Source: Hyphomicrobiales bacterium
Lineage (GTDB): Bacteria > Pseudomonadota > Alphaproteobacteria > Rhizobiales > Rhizobiaceae
Direction of reading: 5' to 3'
Assembly (NCBI GenBank): GCA_900473805.1
Contig: UCMS01000009.1
Span: 112,340-176,339, forward strand
Length of the DNA: 64,000 bases
The position numbers were made by a program, and so were the translations under genes. Shown here in pieces: positions 1 to 8,896 of the stretch (its first letter is position 1; every line of letters starts with the position of its first letter). Under the pieces are notes generated by a model. It was not told the origin of the DNA and ran no database searches. It saw only the letters and a program-made list of their open reading frames with translations.

Positions 1-65
1 AAAAATCAGGATTCTCCGGGCGATCTGCCATTGAAAGATGGGCTCGTTTTCTTTAAAGGCTCGCC

Positions 66-1628
<1,563 letters not shown>

Positions 1629-1638
1629 TGGAATGACA

Positions 1639-1670
1639 ACGGGGCTGCCTCAGGCGGCCCCGTTTTCGTT
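1639..1670 (+). terminator. Rho-independent terminator after guaA
   Basis: An ACGGGGC arm and a GGCCCCGT arm form a GC-rich stem with a short loop, followed by TTTTCGTTT. It begins about 11 bases after the guaA stop and also separates guaA from the convergent channel gene. Confidence 0.8.
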
Positions 1671-1682
1671 TGCGGTAATGCC

Positions 1683-3197
1683 TCAGGCTTTTTCCAAGGG
1701 TTGCCGGCGACCGAGCCTTGCGGAAAGAATGTCCATTCCGAGGTCGGAGAGCAGCGGCGAAGAGATCAGGATCTTCCGACGCAGGTCCGCCGCCTCCGGA
1801 TGGTTGGCGAGCGCGGCCTGGCGGCTTTCGTCAAACACCAGCAAATCGGCGGAATAAACGACCGTCCGCTTGCGCGTCGCCTGCGGCTCGAATTGCAGCC
1901 GTCCGGCCCAGCCAAAGGCATCACCCGACTGCAGATGGCGCAGCGGACGATCGGGGGCATTGGAGAGAAAACGCTCCCGGTCGAGGGGATCGGGGACGCG
2001 TGTGGCGAGTGCCTGATAGAGGAGATAGGGATCGGTGGTCAGGCTGCCGTAGTGCTCGGCCAGCGTGAAGGACACCGGCCCCAGGAACAATGCGGCCTGG
2101 CGGGCGACCTTGCGGATGACACCGGTCGGGATCAGGGCCATCCTGTCTTGTCCGAATTCCGCGGCGAGGATCGGGGCAAGCTCGGCCTCGAGATCGATTT
2201 CGTGGCTCAACACTTCCTCGTGCAACCCGCCGTCGACGACGAAGCCCGCGAGCTCCGGCGGCACGGTTTCGCCCGGCCCGAACCGGAGCAGGCGCCCATG
2301 CTCCGCCAGTTCGCCACCGAAGCCGGCGTCGGAGGGCAGCTCGGGTGCGATCGGGCTGCGGCTCAGTCCCGTCATCGGGATGTCGGACCTGTCGAAGGCA
2401 TACCACAGTGCCGTCAGGACACGCGAGGCGAGCGATGCCGTATCGATCGGCTTGTTGGTGTAGCAGCGCAGAGTGTAGCGCATGACACCCGTTTCGGGCT
2501 CGGGGCCGACCAGAACGACCGAGGGAAGCGGATCTTCGGCGATACCCGGCACGCCACGGTCGAGCACTTCTTCCGCCACCTTTAGTACGCGCATGGGGGG
2601 AATGCTGTCCGGCACCAGCAGAGGCACCGCAATCCGCACCGGCTGGCCGCGCCGCACCACTTCCACCGCATCCGTGGCAAGCGTGCTGTTCGGCAAGACG
2701 ACCGAGCTGCCGTCCGGCGTACGCAGGAAGATCGAGCGCCACTTCAGCGCGACGACTTCCCCTTCGACCGAGCCCTTGCGGATGAAGTCGCCGACCCGCA
2801 GCGGACGCTCCAGCTCGATCGACAGGCCGGAAAACAGATTGCCCAGCGTGTTCTGCAGGGCAAAACCGAGGACGAGCGAGACGATCGCGGATGTGGCGAG
2901 CAGGCTGGTGATGTCGAAGGCCATGCCATAATGCAGCCAGACCAGCATGGCGGCGATGTAGATGACGATCGAGCTCATGACCTTGACGAGGTCGGTCGTC
3001 CGGCTGTTGCCATCGCTGTCATCGACCAGCGTCGAAACGAGCACCTCGACGAAGCGCGCAGCACTCAGTGCCGTCAGGAAATAGGCGGCGTCGCGCAGCA
3101 CCGGCGCCCATGCGGCGCGTTCCGGATCCAGCGTGACGAAGAGCAGCCACGTGAGGGCCGTCGAGGCGACGAGCAGAGCGGAGAGCAGATAGCTCAT
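1683..3197 (-). CDS. MscS-family mechanosensitive ion channel with long C-terminal domain
   Basis: A 504-residue inner-membrane channel predicted to open under membrane tension or another signal. Hydrophobic helices lie near residues 4-24, 36-55 and 75-100. They lead into the typical MscS pore-lining helix and beta-domain stretch (GFALQNTLGNLFSGLSIELE, then RVGDFI). The C-terminal 200 residues are longer than in small MscS. They include LLRFGPGE, which resembles the start of a cyclic-nucleotide-binding beta-roll, but that reading is weak. The start was set at the ATG at 3197, which overlaps the upstream heme-sensor gene by ATGA; the longer open frame upstream runs through that gene. Coupled translation suggests the two proteins work together. 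Confidence 0.9.
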   Translation of the reverse strand: MSYLLSALLVASTALTWLLFVTLDPERAAWAPVLRDAAYFLTALSAARFVEVLVSTLVDDSDGNSRTTDLVKVMSSIVIYIAAMLVWLHYGMAFDITSLLATSAIVSLVLGFALQNTLGNLFSGLSIELERPLRVGDFIRKGSVEGEVVALKWRSIFLRTPDGSSVVLPNSTLATDAVEVVRRGQPVRIAVPLLVPDSIPPMRVLKVAEEVLDRGVPGIAEDPLPSVVLVGPEPETGVMRYTLRCYTNKPIDTASLASRVLTALWYAFDRSDIPMTGLSRSPIAPELPSDAGFGGELAEHGRLLRFGPGETVPPELAGFVVDGGLHEEVLSHEIDLEAELAPILAAEFGQDRMALIPTGVIRKVARQAALFLGPVSFTLAEHYGSLTTDPYLLYQALATRVPDPLDRERFLSNAPDRPLRHLQSGDAFGWAGRLQFEPQATRKRTVVYSADLLVFDESRQAALANHPEAADLRRKILISSPLLSDLGMDILSARLGRRQPLEKA

Positions 3198-4090
3198 AGG
3201 TCCTTCTTCCTGCCGCCGAGATCGGGAAAGAGCCTGAGGGCCTCGTTCAGGCTGACGCGCAGACGCGAGATCGACTGTTCGAGATCGTAGAACTGGCCAT
3301 TCATCCGGACCCGAGGCTCGGCCCCCTGCCACTCGGCTCCCAGACTGGTCTCGATCGTCTGGCGGGTGATCGTCTCCAGCGGATGGGTGACGTAGCGGCG
3401 CAGGAGCAGCAGAAAGATGGCGAGCGACAGCACGAAGACGCAGGTGAGCGCGCCGAGGGTCACTGCAAGGCTTTTTGCCGCCTGCCGGTTCGGACCGGCC
3501 ACCGGCACCTCGATCAACTGCATGCCAATCACGTCGCCCATCTTCCAGCCGAAGCCGTTGTTGCCGTATTTGGCCACCATCGACGCGGGCGCCACCTCCG
3601 GTGTCGAATGACATTGCAGACAAGCTTCGCTCGGCATGCGCAACGGCCTTGCGAGATAGAAGCGCCGTTCCGCCCCCTCGCCCACCTCGCCGGATTGCTC
3701 CTTCAGCTCGGCATCGTCCTGGAAATTCTGCAGGAGCGTAACCTCCCAATCATTGGCGCGATCCTCGATATTGGTCGGGTTAAGCGAGGCCTCGCGGTAG
3801 CGATAATCGGGAAACTTTTCGCGCAGGATGCCCAGCGTGGTCTGTGCCCCGTAGGAGGGGACCATCTGCGGGTGGAACTCGTCATAGCCGAGGGCCTTTA
3901 CCAAAGGCGCCACCTGACTGCTGGTGTAGTTGCGCATGGCGAGACCCATTTCCAGAAGAACACGGGACTTTTCGTTGACCTCGCTGCGGGCCTGACGAAA
4001 TTCCAGCGTGTAGGAAATATAGCCGGCGATCAGCAAACCGAAGATAAAACAGACGGCCAAAATCAATCCGAGACGAAACTCTATCCGCAT
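3194..4090 (-). CDS. Membrane DUF3365 (Tll0287-like) c-type heme sensor protein
   Basis: A 298-residue protein with a transmembrane helix at about 7-27, a periplasmic DUF3365/Tll0287-like PAS-type domain, and a second helix at about 209-230. A HAMP-like linker (RRYVTHPLETITRQ) and a cytoplasmic tail follow. CLQCH at residues 157-161 is a covalent c-type heme attachment motif facing the periplasm. Members of this family often sit on histidine kinases or cyclases, but here no output domain follows. The stop codon overlaps the start of the MscS gene by ATGA, so the channel may be the effector. Family assignment is fairly firm; the functional link to the channel is inference. Confidence 0.85.
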   Translation of the reverse strand: MRIEFRLGLILAVCFIFGLLIAGYISYTLEFRQARSEVNEKSRVLLEMGLAMRNYTSSQVAPLVKALGYDEFHPQMVPSYGAQTTLGILREKFPDYRYREASLNPTNIEDRANDWEVTLLQNFQDDAELKEQSGEVGEGAERRFYLARPLRMPSEACLQCHSTPEVAPASMVAKYGNNGFGWKMGDVIGMQLIEVPVAGPNRQAAKSLAVTLGALTCVFVLSLAIFLLLLRRYVTHPLETITRQTIETSLGAEWQGAEPRVRMNGQFYDLEQSISRLRVSLNEALRLFPDLGGRKKDL

Positions 4091-4293
4091 GGTGCCTCCA
4101 AGAGCTGCGGGTTCATCTGCAATGCGACTGAAAGATGTTTATGCGTTGCAGCATAATACGAAGCTTTGGCGTGGCAATCAGTCGCGACGTCCAAAAGTGA
4201 CCTATTTTTCGGCGTCCCCTGCGTCTGGCCGCAACGCTTGATTTGCGGCCCTGCTTTGCTATTCCTCGCAGCAGGTTTTCGAGGAAGAAGCGC

Positions 4294-4641
4294 ATGACCA
4301 CGATCTACGGCATCAAGAACTGCGACACGATGAAGAAGGCGCGCACCTGGCTCGAGGAACACAGCGTGGCGCATGACTTCCACGACTACAAAGCCAAGGG
4401 CATCGATGCCTCGACCCTCGACAGCTGGATAGGCAAGGTTGGCTGGGAAGTACTGCTCAACAAGGCCGGCACGACCTTCAAGAAGCTCGACGAGGCGCAG
4501 AAGGCGAATCTGGACGCGGCAAAGGCCAAGACGCTGATGCTGGAGCAGCCGTCGATGATCAAGCGGCCGGTGCTCGATGTCGACGGCAAGCTCACGGTCG
4601 GCTTCAAGCCCGAGACCTATCAGCAGACCTTCGAGGCCTAA
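4294..4641 (+). CDS. ArsC/Spx-family thioredoxin-fold protein (YffB-like)
   Basis: A 115-residue cytosolic protein with a thioredoxin fold of the arsenate reductase C group. The N-terminus TTIYGIKNCDTMKKARTWL carries the single active-site-type cysteine (Cys10) with the NCDT context seen in YffB-like proteins. RP in SMIKRPVLD is the conserved family element near residue 93. The start was taken at 4294, where GAGGAAGAAG precedes the ATG; an upstream in-frame extension is rich in Arg and unlike the family. True arsenate reduction is not implied, since YffB-type members are thought to act on glutathione or other thiols. The next gene starts three bases after its stop, so they form an operon. Confidence 0.9.
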   Translation: MTTIYGIKNCDTMKKARTWLEEHSVAHDFHDYKAKGIDASTLDSWIGKVGWEVLLNKAGTTFKKLDEAQKANLDAAKAKTLMLEQPSMIKRPVLDVDGKLTVGFKPETYQQTFEA

Positions 4642-4644
4642 GAC

Positions 4645-5118
4645 ATGGCGAAGACCACCCGCGCCACGCAGTTTCTCGACAAGGCCGGTGTGGCCTATAC
4701 CACCGTGACCTATGACTACGACCCGAATGCCGAGCGCATCGGGCTGCAGGCGGCGGAAGCGATCGGGGAGCATCCCTCTCGGGTGTTGAAGACGCTGATG
4801 GCCGAACTCGATGGCAAGCCGGTCTGCGTCGTCGTGCCCTCCGACAAGGAGGTGTCGATGAAGAAGCTCGCCAGCGCCTTCGGCGGCAAATCGGCGGCGA
4901 TGATGAAGCCGGCCAATGCGGAAAAGCTCACCGGCTTCGTCGTCGGCGGCATCAGTCCCTTCGGGCAGAAGAAACAGGTGCCGACCGCAATCGAGATCAG
5001 CGCCATGGACGAGGCGCTCGTCTACATGAATGGCGGGCAGCGCGGGTTGCAGGTGCGGCTCTCGCCGCAGGATGCACTCACGGCGCTGGATGCGATTGCG
5101 GCGCCGCTCGTTGCCTGA
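4645..5118 (+). CDS. ybaK: Cys-tRNA(Pro) deacylase, YbaK/EbsC family
   Basis: A 157-residue trans-editing enzyme predicted to hydrolyse Cys from mischarged tRNA(Pro), removing errors made by prolyl-tRNA synthetase. The sequence follows YbaK throughout: KTTRATQFLDKAGVAYTTVTYDYDP at the N-terminus, the conserved Lys in VLKTL, the VPSDKEVSMKKLA segment, and VGGISPFGQKK, the loop that shapes the active site. It starts three bases after the ArsC-like gene, in the same operon. Confidence 0.93.
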   Translation: MAKTTRATQFLDKAGVAYTTVTYDYDPNAERIGLQAAEAIGEHPSRVLKTLMAELDGKPVCVVVPSDKEVSMKKLASAFGGKSAAMMKPANAEKLTGFVVGGISPFGQKKQVPTAIEISAMDEALVYMNGGQRGLQVRLSPQDALTALDAIAAPLVA

Positions 5119-5203
5119 CGTCATCCATGCTTTGGCGCCGATGGTCTGGACTTCGCCATCTTTCCCCTTAAGTCTGGCGTGACAGCCACAACAGGAATAC
5201 CCC

Positions 5204-6454
5204 ATGACCCTTCCCGATCTCTCCGCCTCCATCGATCCGACCAAGCTAGACAAGCTCGCCGAGGTGGCGATCAAGGTCGGTCTACAGTTGCAGAAGGGCC
5301 AGGATCTGGTGCTGACCGCGCCGCTCGTCGCCGTGCCGCTGGTGCGCCTGATCACGGCCCATGCCTACAAGGCTGGGGCTTCGACCGTCACGACCTTCTA
5401 TTCGGACGAAGAGACGACGCTCGCGCGTTATCGCCATGGCCACGACGAGAGTTTCGACCGGGCGCCGAACTGGCTCTATGACGGCATGGCAAAGGCCTAT
5501 GAGAAGGGGGCAGCACGCCTCGCGATCTCCGGCGACAATCCGATGCTGCTCGCCTCGGAAGACCCGGCCAAAGTCGGCCGCGCCAACAAGGCGACCTCGA
5601 TCGCCTACAAGCCGGCGCTGGAGCATATCTCCAATTTCGACATCAACTGGAATATCTGCTCCTATCCGAACCCGTCCTGGGCGAAGCTCGTCTTCCCGGA
5701 TCTGCCGATCGAAGAGGCCGTGCGCAAGCTGGCCGACGCCATCTTCGCCGCCTCACGCGTCGATCGCGAAGATCCGGTCGCGGCCTGGGCCGAACATAAT
5801 TCCGAACTGAAGAAGCGGTCGACCTGGCTGAACGGCGAGCGTTTTGCCGCTCTGCATTTCACCGGCCCCGGCACAGATCTGACGGTTGGCCTCGCAGACG
5901 GCCATGAATGGCATGGCGGCGCCTCGACGGCGAAGAACGGCGTGACCTGCAATCCCAACATCCCGACGGAAGAAGTCTTCACCACGCCGCATGCGCTGAA
6001 GGTGGAGGGTCATGTCTCCTCAACCAAGCCGCTTTCCCATCAGGGCACGCTGATCGACAATATTCAGGTGCGCTTCGAAGGCGGACGAATCGTCGAGGCC
6101 AAGGCCTCGAAGGGCGAGGCCGTGCTCAACAAGGTGCTCGACACCGACGAGGGCGCACGGCGCCTCGGTGAAGTGGCGCTGGTGCCGCATTCCTCGCCGA
6201 TCTCGGCCTCGGGTATCCTGTTCTACAACACCCTCTTCGACGAAAACGCCTCCTGCCACATTGCGCTCGGCCAGTGCTATTCGAAGTGCTTCCTCAACGG
6301 CGCCTCGCTCAGCCAGGAACAGATCAAGGCGCAGGGCGGTAATTCCTCGCTGATCCACATCGACTGGATGATCGGATCGGGCCAGGTGGACATCGACGGC
6401 ATCCGTGCCGACGGCTCGAAGGTGCCGGTGATGCGTCAGGGCGAGTGGGCCTGA
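5204..6454 (+). CDS. M29-family aminopeptidase
   Basis: A 416-residue cytosolic metallo-aminopeptidase of the thermophilic aminopeptidase (AmpS, T, II) family, which removes N-terminal residues from peptides with a two-metal centre. The sequence is colinear with M29 members: an N-terminal domain with GQDLVLTAPLVAVPLVRLI, then conserved metal-site segments including NIPTEEVFTTPH, GEVALVPHSSPIS, FDENASCHIALGQCY and HIDWMIGSG near the C-terminus. It stands alone and is followed at once by a terminator. The start at 5204 gives the expected family length. Confidence 0.95.
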   Translation: MTLPDLSASIDPTKLDKLAEVAIKVGLQLQKGQDLVLTAPLVAVPLVRLITAHAYKAGASTVTTFYSDEETTLARYRHGHDESFDRAPNWLYDGMAKAYEKGAARLAISGDNPMLLASEDPAKVGRANKATSIAYKPALEHISNFDINWNICSYPNPSWAKLVFPDLPIEEAVRKLADAIFAASRVDREDPVAAWAEHNSELKKRSTWLNGERFAALHFTGPGTDLTVGLADGHEWHGGASTAKNGVTCNPNIPTEEVFTTPHALKVEGHVSSTKPLSHQGTLIDNIQVRFEGGRIVEAKASKGEAVLNKVLDTDEGARRLGEVALVPHSSPISASGILFYNTLFDENASCHIALGQCYSKCFLNGASLSQEQIKAQGGNSSLIHIDWMIGSGQVDIDGIRADGSKVPVMRQGEWA

Positions 6455-6475
6455 AGGGGCACCTCTGCCGCCGCC

Positions 6476-6520
6476 AACAAAAAACCCCGTCCTGTTGCCG
6501 GGGCGGGGTTTTGTTTTGGA
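6476..6520. terminator. Bidirectional terminator between aminopeptidase and the next convergent gene
   Basis: AAAACCCCG and CGGGGTTTT arms form a strong stem with A-rich and T-rich flanks on either side, so it can end transcription from both the plus-strand aminopeptidase and the minus-strand gene at 6533. Confidence 0.8.
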
Positions 6521-6532
6521 GGCGTGCGCGGC

Positions 6533-6886
6533 TCAGCGGTAGTAGACGATCTTGCCGCCGTTGAGCGCGGTCTGGACCCACAGCACGTTGTGCTGTGCTA
6601 TGCCGCGCACCTGGAGTGCCGCAACAAGGCTCGGATCTTCCGCCACGACCGATTGGGCCAAACGCAGGCTGTTGCCCGTCGGGTGGATTGCCTGCATCGG
6701 ATAGGTGTGGCGGTCGAAGCCACCGAGGTCGACCCGGATGGCGGTGACATTGCCATTGTACTGCTTGCCAAACAGGATTTCCCGCGGCGTCCAGCCGCCG
6801 GCCTCGACATAGGTCGCGGCGCTCGCGGGAACTGTGCCAAAGGCTGCTGCAGCCAAAGCTGCGGCCAGAATGACTTTCTTCATCAT
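6533..6886 (-). CDS. Small exported protein of unknown function
   Basis: About 117 residues with a clear Sec signal peptide (MMKKVILAAALAAAAFGTVPASAA, cleavage likely after ASA). The mature part of roughly 95 residues is a beta-rich-looking periplasmic protein without cysteines. It contains DLGGFDRHTYPMQAIHPTGNSLRLAQ, which I do not recognise as any named domain. The start is chosen at 6886 because GGAG sits seven bases upstream; the in-frame ATG at 6892 lies only one base from that GGAG. It is convergent with the aminopeptidase and shares a terminator with it. No function is proposed. Confidence 0.8.
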   Translation of the reverse strand: MMKKVILAAALAAAAFGTVPASAATYVEAGGWTPREILFGKQYNGNVTAIRVDLGGFDRHTYPMQAIHPTGNSLRLAQSVVAEDPSLVAALQVRGIAQHNVLWVQTALNGGKIVYYR

Positions 6887-7083
6887 GATCATACTCCGTT
6901 TTACCGGTCGCTTGGGAGGACATCCGGTTTCAGCGCCCCATGTGGCGACGATGAAGATCGTTGTCCAGTATAATCACATGAGGTTGATCAATTGCGCGCA
7001 ACTGATTTTGGAGCAGTGAGGGGCGGACCCCATCTCCACGGGTTCGTTTCGCGCAACGAGGGCAGCCGAACCGGACGGCGAAC

Positions 7084-7464
7084 TCAGCCCTGACGCGCCT
7101 TGCGGGCGGCGTAGCGACGGTCGCGCTCGGCCTTGCGTGCGGCTTCGTCTTCGACGACGCGGCTGATCCTTGATGCTTCGGCCTGTTCGCGCGCGTCCTG
7201 TTCAGCGCGCGCTGCGGCGATCGCCGCTTCTTCGCGCTCACGGGCCTCCTGCTCGGCACGGGCCTTTTCCTCGGCCTTCAGCCGGTCGCGTTCAGCATGG
7301 CGCCGGGTGCGCTCTTCGGCGCGCGCGGCACGTTCGGCCATGCGGGCTTCCCGCTCCGGGTCCGCCGCAGCATGGGCTGCCTTGTAAGCGGCCAGCAATG
7401 CGGCCTTGGCGTCGGTTGCCGTCGTGCGGCGCTCGGCCAGGCCATGATCTCGGGTAAACTTCAT
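7084..7464 (-). CDS. Highly charged coiled-coil protein, DUF6481-like
   Basis: A 126-residue cytosolic protein that is almost entirely Ala, Glu, Arg and Lys after residue 35, so it should form one long helix or coiled coil. The start FTRDHGLAERRTTATDAKAALLAAYKA resembles the DUF6481 proteins of alphaproteobacteria, which have an ERR..A..AK..LL segment before a charged tail. GGAG stands six bases before the ATG. It lies 26 bases after another small charged gene and close to a cold-shock gene. The role is unknown; the family call is from memory of the N-terminal pattern. Confidence 0.75.
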   Translation of the reverse strand: MKFTRDHGLAERRTTATDAKAALLAAYKAAHAAADPEREARMAERAARAEERTRRHAERDRLKAEEKARAEQEAREREEAAIAAARAEQDAREQAEASRISRVVEDEAARKAERDRRYAARKARQG

Positions 7465-7490
7465 CGGTGCTCCGATCTGTTGAGTTGACG

Positions 7491-7712
7491 TCAGGGGCGC
7501 GCGCGCTTGGCCAGCAAGGCCGCCGTTGCACGCTCGCGTGTCTCGCGCTCCCGGTTGAGGCGTGCCTCGCGCAGGCGTGCGGTCTTCTCGTCGCGTGCTG
7601 CGGTCAGAGCATCCTGTTCATCGATGGCACGACCACGTGCGAGAAATTGCGACTGCGTCTTTGCAAATGCGATTTCAGCCGTGTGGCGCGATTTTGTGTG
7701 GTTTTCAGTCAT
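7491..7712 (-). CDS. Small charged protein of unknown function
   Basis: A 73-residue basic, helical protein (MTENHTKSRHTAEIAFAKTQSQFLARGRAIDEQD..., ending in AALLAKRARP) with alternating Arg, Glu and Ala. AAGGAG precedes the ATG at a good distance, which supports translation. It is upstream of and co-directional with the DUF6481-like gene, 26 bases apart, and downstream of the terminator of the cold-shock gene. I do not recognise a domain. Similar short charged proteins next to cold-shock genes occur in rhizobia, but the function is not known to me. Confidence 0.7.
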   Translation of the reverse strand: MTENHTKSRHTAEIAFAKTQSQFLARGRAIDEQDALTAARDEKTARLREARLNRERETRERATAALLAKRARP

Positions 7713-7744
7713 GGGGTCTCCTTCTGGAGCCGGCCCTTGCGGGC

Positions 7745-7776
7745 AATAAAAAAGGCCAGGCGAACCGCCTGACCTT
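7745..7776 (-). terminator. Terminator of the cold-shock gene
   Basis: On the minus strand AAGGTCAGGCG and CGCCTGGCCTT pair around a tiny loop and are followed by TTTTTTATT. It lies between the cold-shock stop (7843) and the next gene start (7712), making the cold-shock gene monocistronic. Confidence 0.85.
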
Positions 7777-7842
7777 CCATGGGATCATGCCTTCAACAGT
7801 GCCAGTACATCCGTGGTCAAAGGAAAGCGGATCCCGGATCTA

Positions 7843-8052
7843 TCAGGCTGCCTGCAGGTTGCAGGCCGACATCTTGCCCGACTTGTTGTCGCGCTCCATG
7901 TCGTAAGAAAGCTTCTGGCCTTCGACGATTTCGCGCATGCCCGACCGTTCGACGGCGGAGATGTGAACGAAGGCGTCCGGGCCGCCATTGTCAGGCTGAA
8001 TGAAGCCGAAGCCCTTGGTGGAATTGAACCATTTTACTGTGCCAGTGGTCAT
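7843..8052 (-). CDS. csp: Cold-shock domain protein (CspA family)
   Basis: A 69-residue single-stranded nucleic-acid chaperone. It shows the RNP1 motif KGFGFI and RNP2-type DAFVHISAV on the five-stranded OB fold, and begins MTTGTVKWFNSTKGFGFIQPD. The C-terminus DNKSGKMSACNLQAA is the usual alphaproteobacterial ending. The start was set at 8052, giving the standard length and an AAAGGG ribosome site; the longer upstream frame is leader sequence. A near-consensus promoter 138 bases upstream and a terminator just downstream show that it is transcribed alone with a long leader, as many cold-inducible csp mRNAs are. Confidence 0.95.
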   Translation of the reverse strand: MTTGTVKWFNSTKGFGFIQPDNGGPDAFVHISAVERSGMREIVEGQKLSYDMERDNKSGKMSACNLQAA

Positions 8053-8189
8053 GTTGAACCCTTTCATAGCGCATAGAGTGCCCCAGCGCGGATGCGCTGC
8101 GGAGATAACGATTTTTGAAAGGAAGGTTCGACAGGGCGCGGGCTGTTCCGCGCTATAACCAAAGCTAGCAAGCAAACATCGATGGAGCA

Positions 8190-8218
8190 TACATAGAGGT
8201 CTTCCTAATGAAAGTCAA
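8190..8218 (-). promoter_or_regulatory. Sigma-70 promoter of the cold-shock gene
   Basis: On the minus strand TTGACT (8213-8218) and TATGTA (8190-8195) are separated by exactly 17 bases. Transcription would start near 8183, leaving an untranslated leader of about 130 bases before the cold-shock ATG. Confidence 0.7.
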
Positions 8219-8296
8219 CCATCGGTTTTCAGTCAATCCGATTTCTCAATCAAAAGTGTAATTTTCGGCAATGCAACCGCAACGCCGACGCCTGTT

Positions 8297-8896
8297 TCAG
8301 ACGGCGCTGATCGCTGTCCTGACCCGGGCCAGGAAGCGCTTGCGTTGGTCCTCGGTCGCGCGATCCATGTCGTGCAGCGACAGCATGCGGAAGTCGACGG
8401 ACTTGGCGCAAAAGGCCGCTATGCCGCGCTTCAGGATCCGTTTGACCGGATTGCCCATGTAGAGATGCACCACCCACCAGGGGGAACCTGTGGAGGTCAC
8501 GACCCAGAAGGTCTTGATCTGGGTCATCAGCGGCACGATGCGACCGCCGGCCTTGTCGTGCCCGAAGGCGACGCCGGGCACGAAGATGCGATCGATGAAG
8601 CCGTTCATGATCGCCGGCAGATTGAACCACCATTGCGGAAAGACGAGCACCAGGCCATCAGCCGCCTTCAGCCGCGCGACGATGCCCGAGACGTCTTCCG
8701 GTGGTTCGTAACCCGGCTCCATATAGGCCGCGCGCTCGGCGGCCGTCAGGCGCGGATCGAAATCCTCGGCGTAGAGATCGAGCAGATCGACTTCGTGGCC
8801 TTGTCCTTCCAGCGTCTCGACCACCGCTCTTGCCGCAGAGGCCGCAAAGCTCTCGGGCAGCGGATGGGCGAGCACGACGAGGAAGCGGCGTGCCAT
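8297..8896 (-). CDS. NAD(P)H-dependent flavodoxin-fold oxidoreductase (quinone reductase-like)
   Basis: A 199-residue cytosolic FMN or FAD protein of the NQO1/KefF/MdaB group, predicted to reduce quinones or similar acceptors by two electrons with NAD(P)H. The opening RFLVVLAHPLPESF is the phosphate-binding start of the flavodoxin-like fold. The segment DGLVLVFPQWWFNLPAIMNGFIDRIF is the family signature that contacts the isoalloxazine ring. The substrate is not readable from sequence. Its start overlaps the xseA stop by one base (TGATG), so it is translated from the xseA transcript. Confidence 0.9.
   Translation of the reverse strand: MARRFLVVLAHPLPESFAASAARAVVETLEGQGHEVDLLDLYAEDFDPRLTAAERAAYMEPGYEPPEDVSGIVARLKAADGLVLVFPQWWFNLPAIMNGFIDRIFVPGVAFGHDKAGGRIVPLMTQIKTFWVVTSTGSPWWVVHLYMGNPVKRILKRGIAAFCAKSVDFRMLSLHDMDRATEDQRKRFLARVRTAISAV

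Noticed and set aside
4081..5355. A 424-codon minus-strand frame over the ArsC-like and YbaK genes
   Set aside because: The plus-strand genes have clear families and ribosome sites; the minus-strand product does not.
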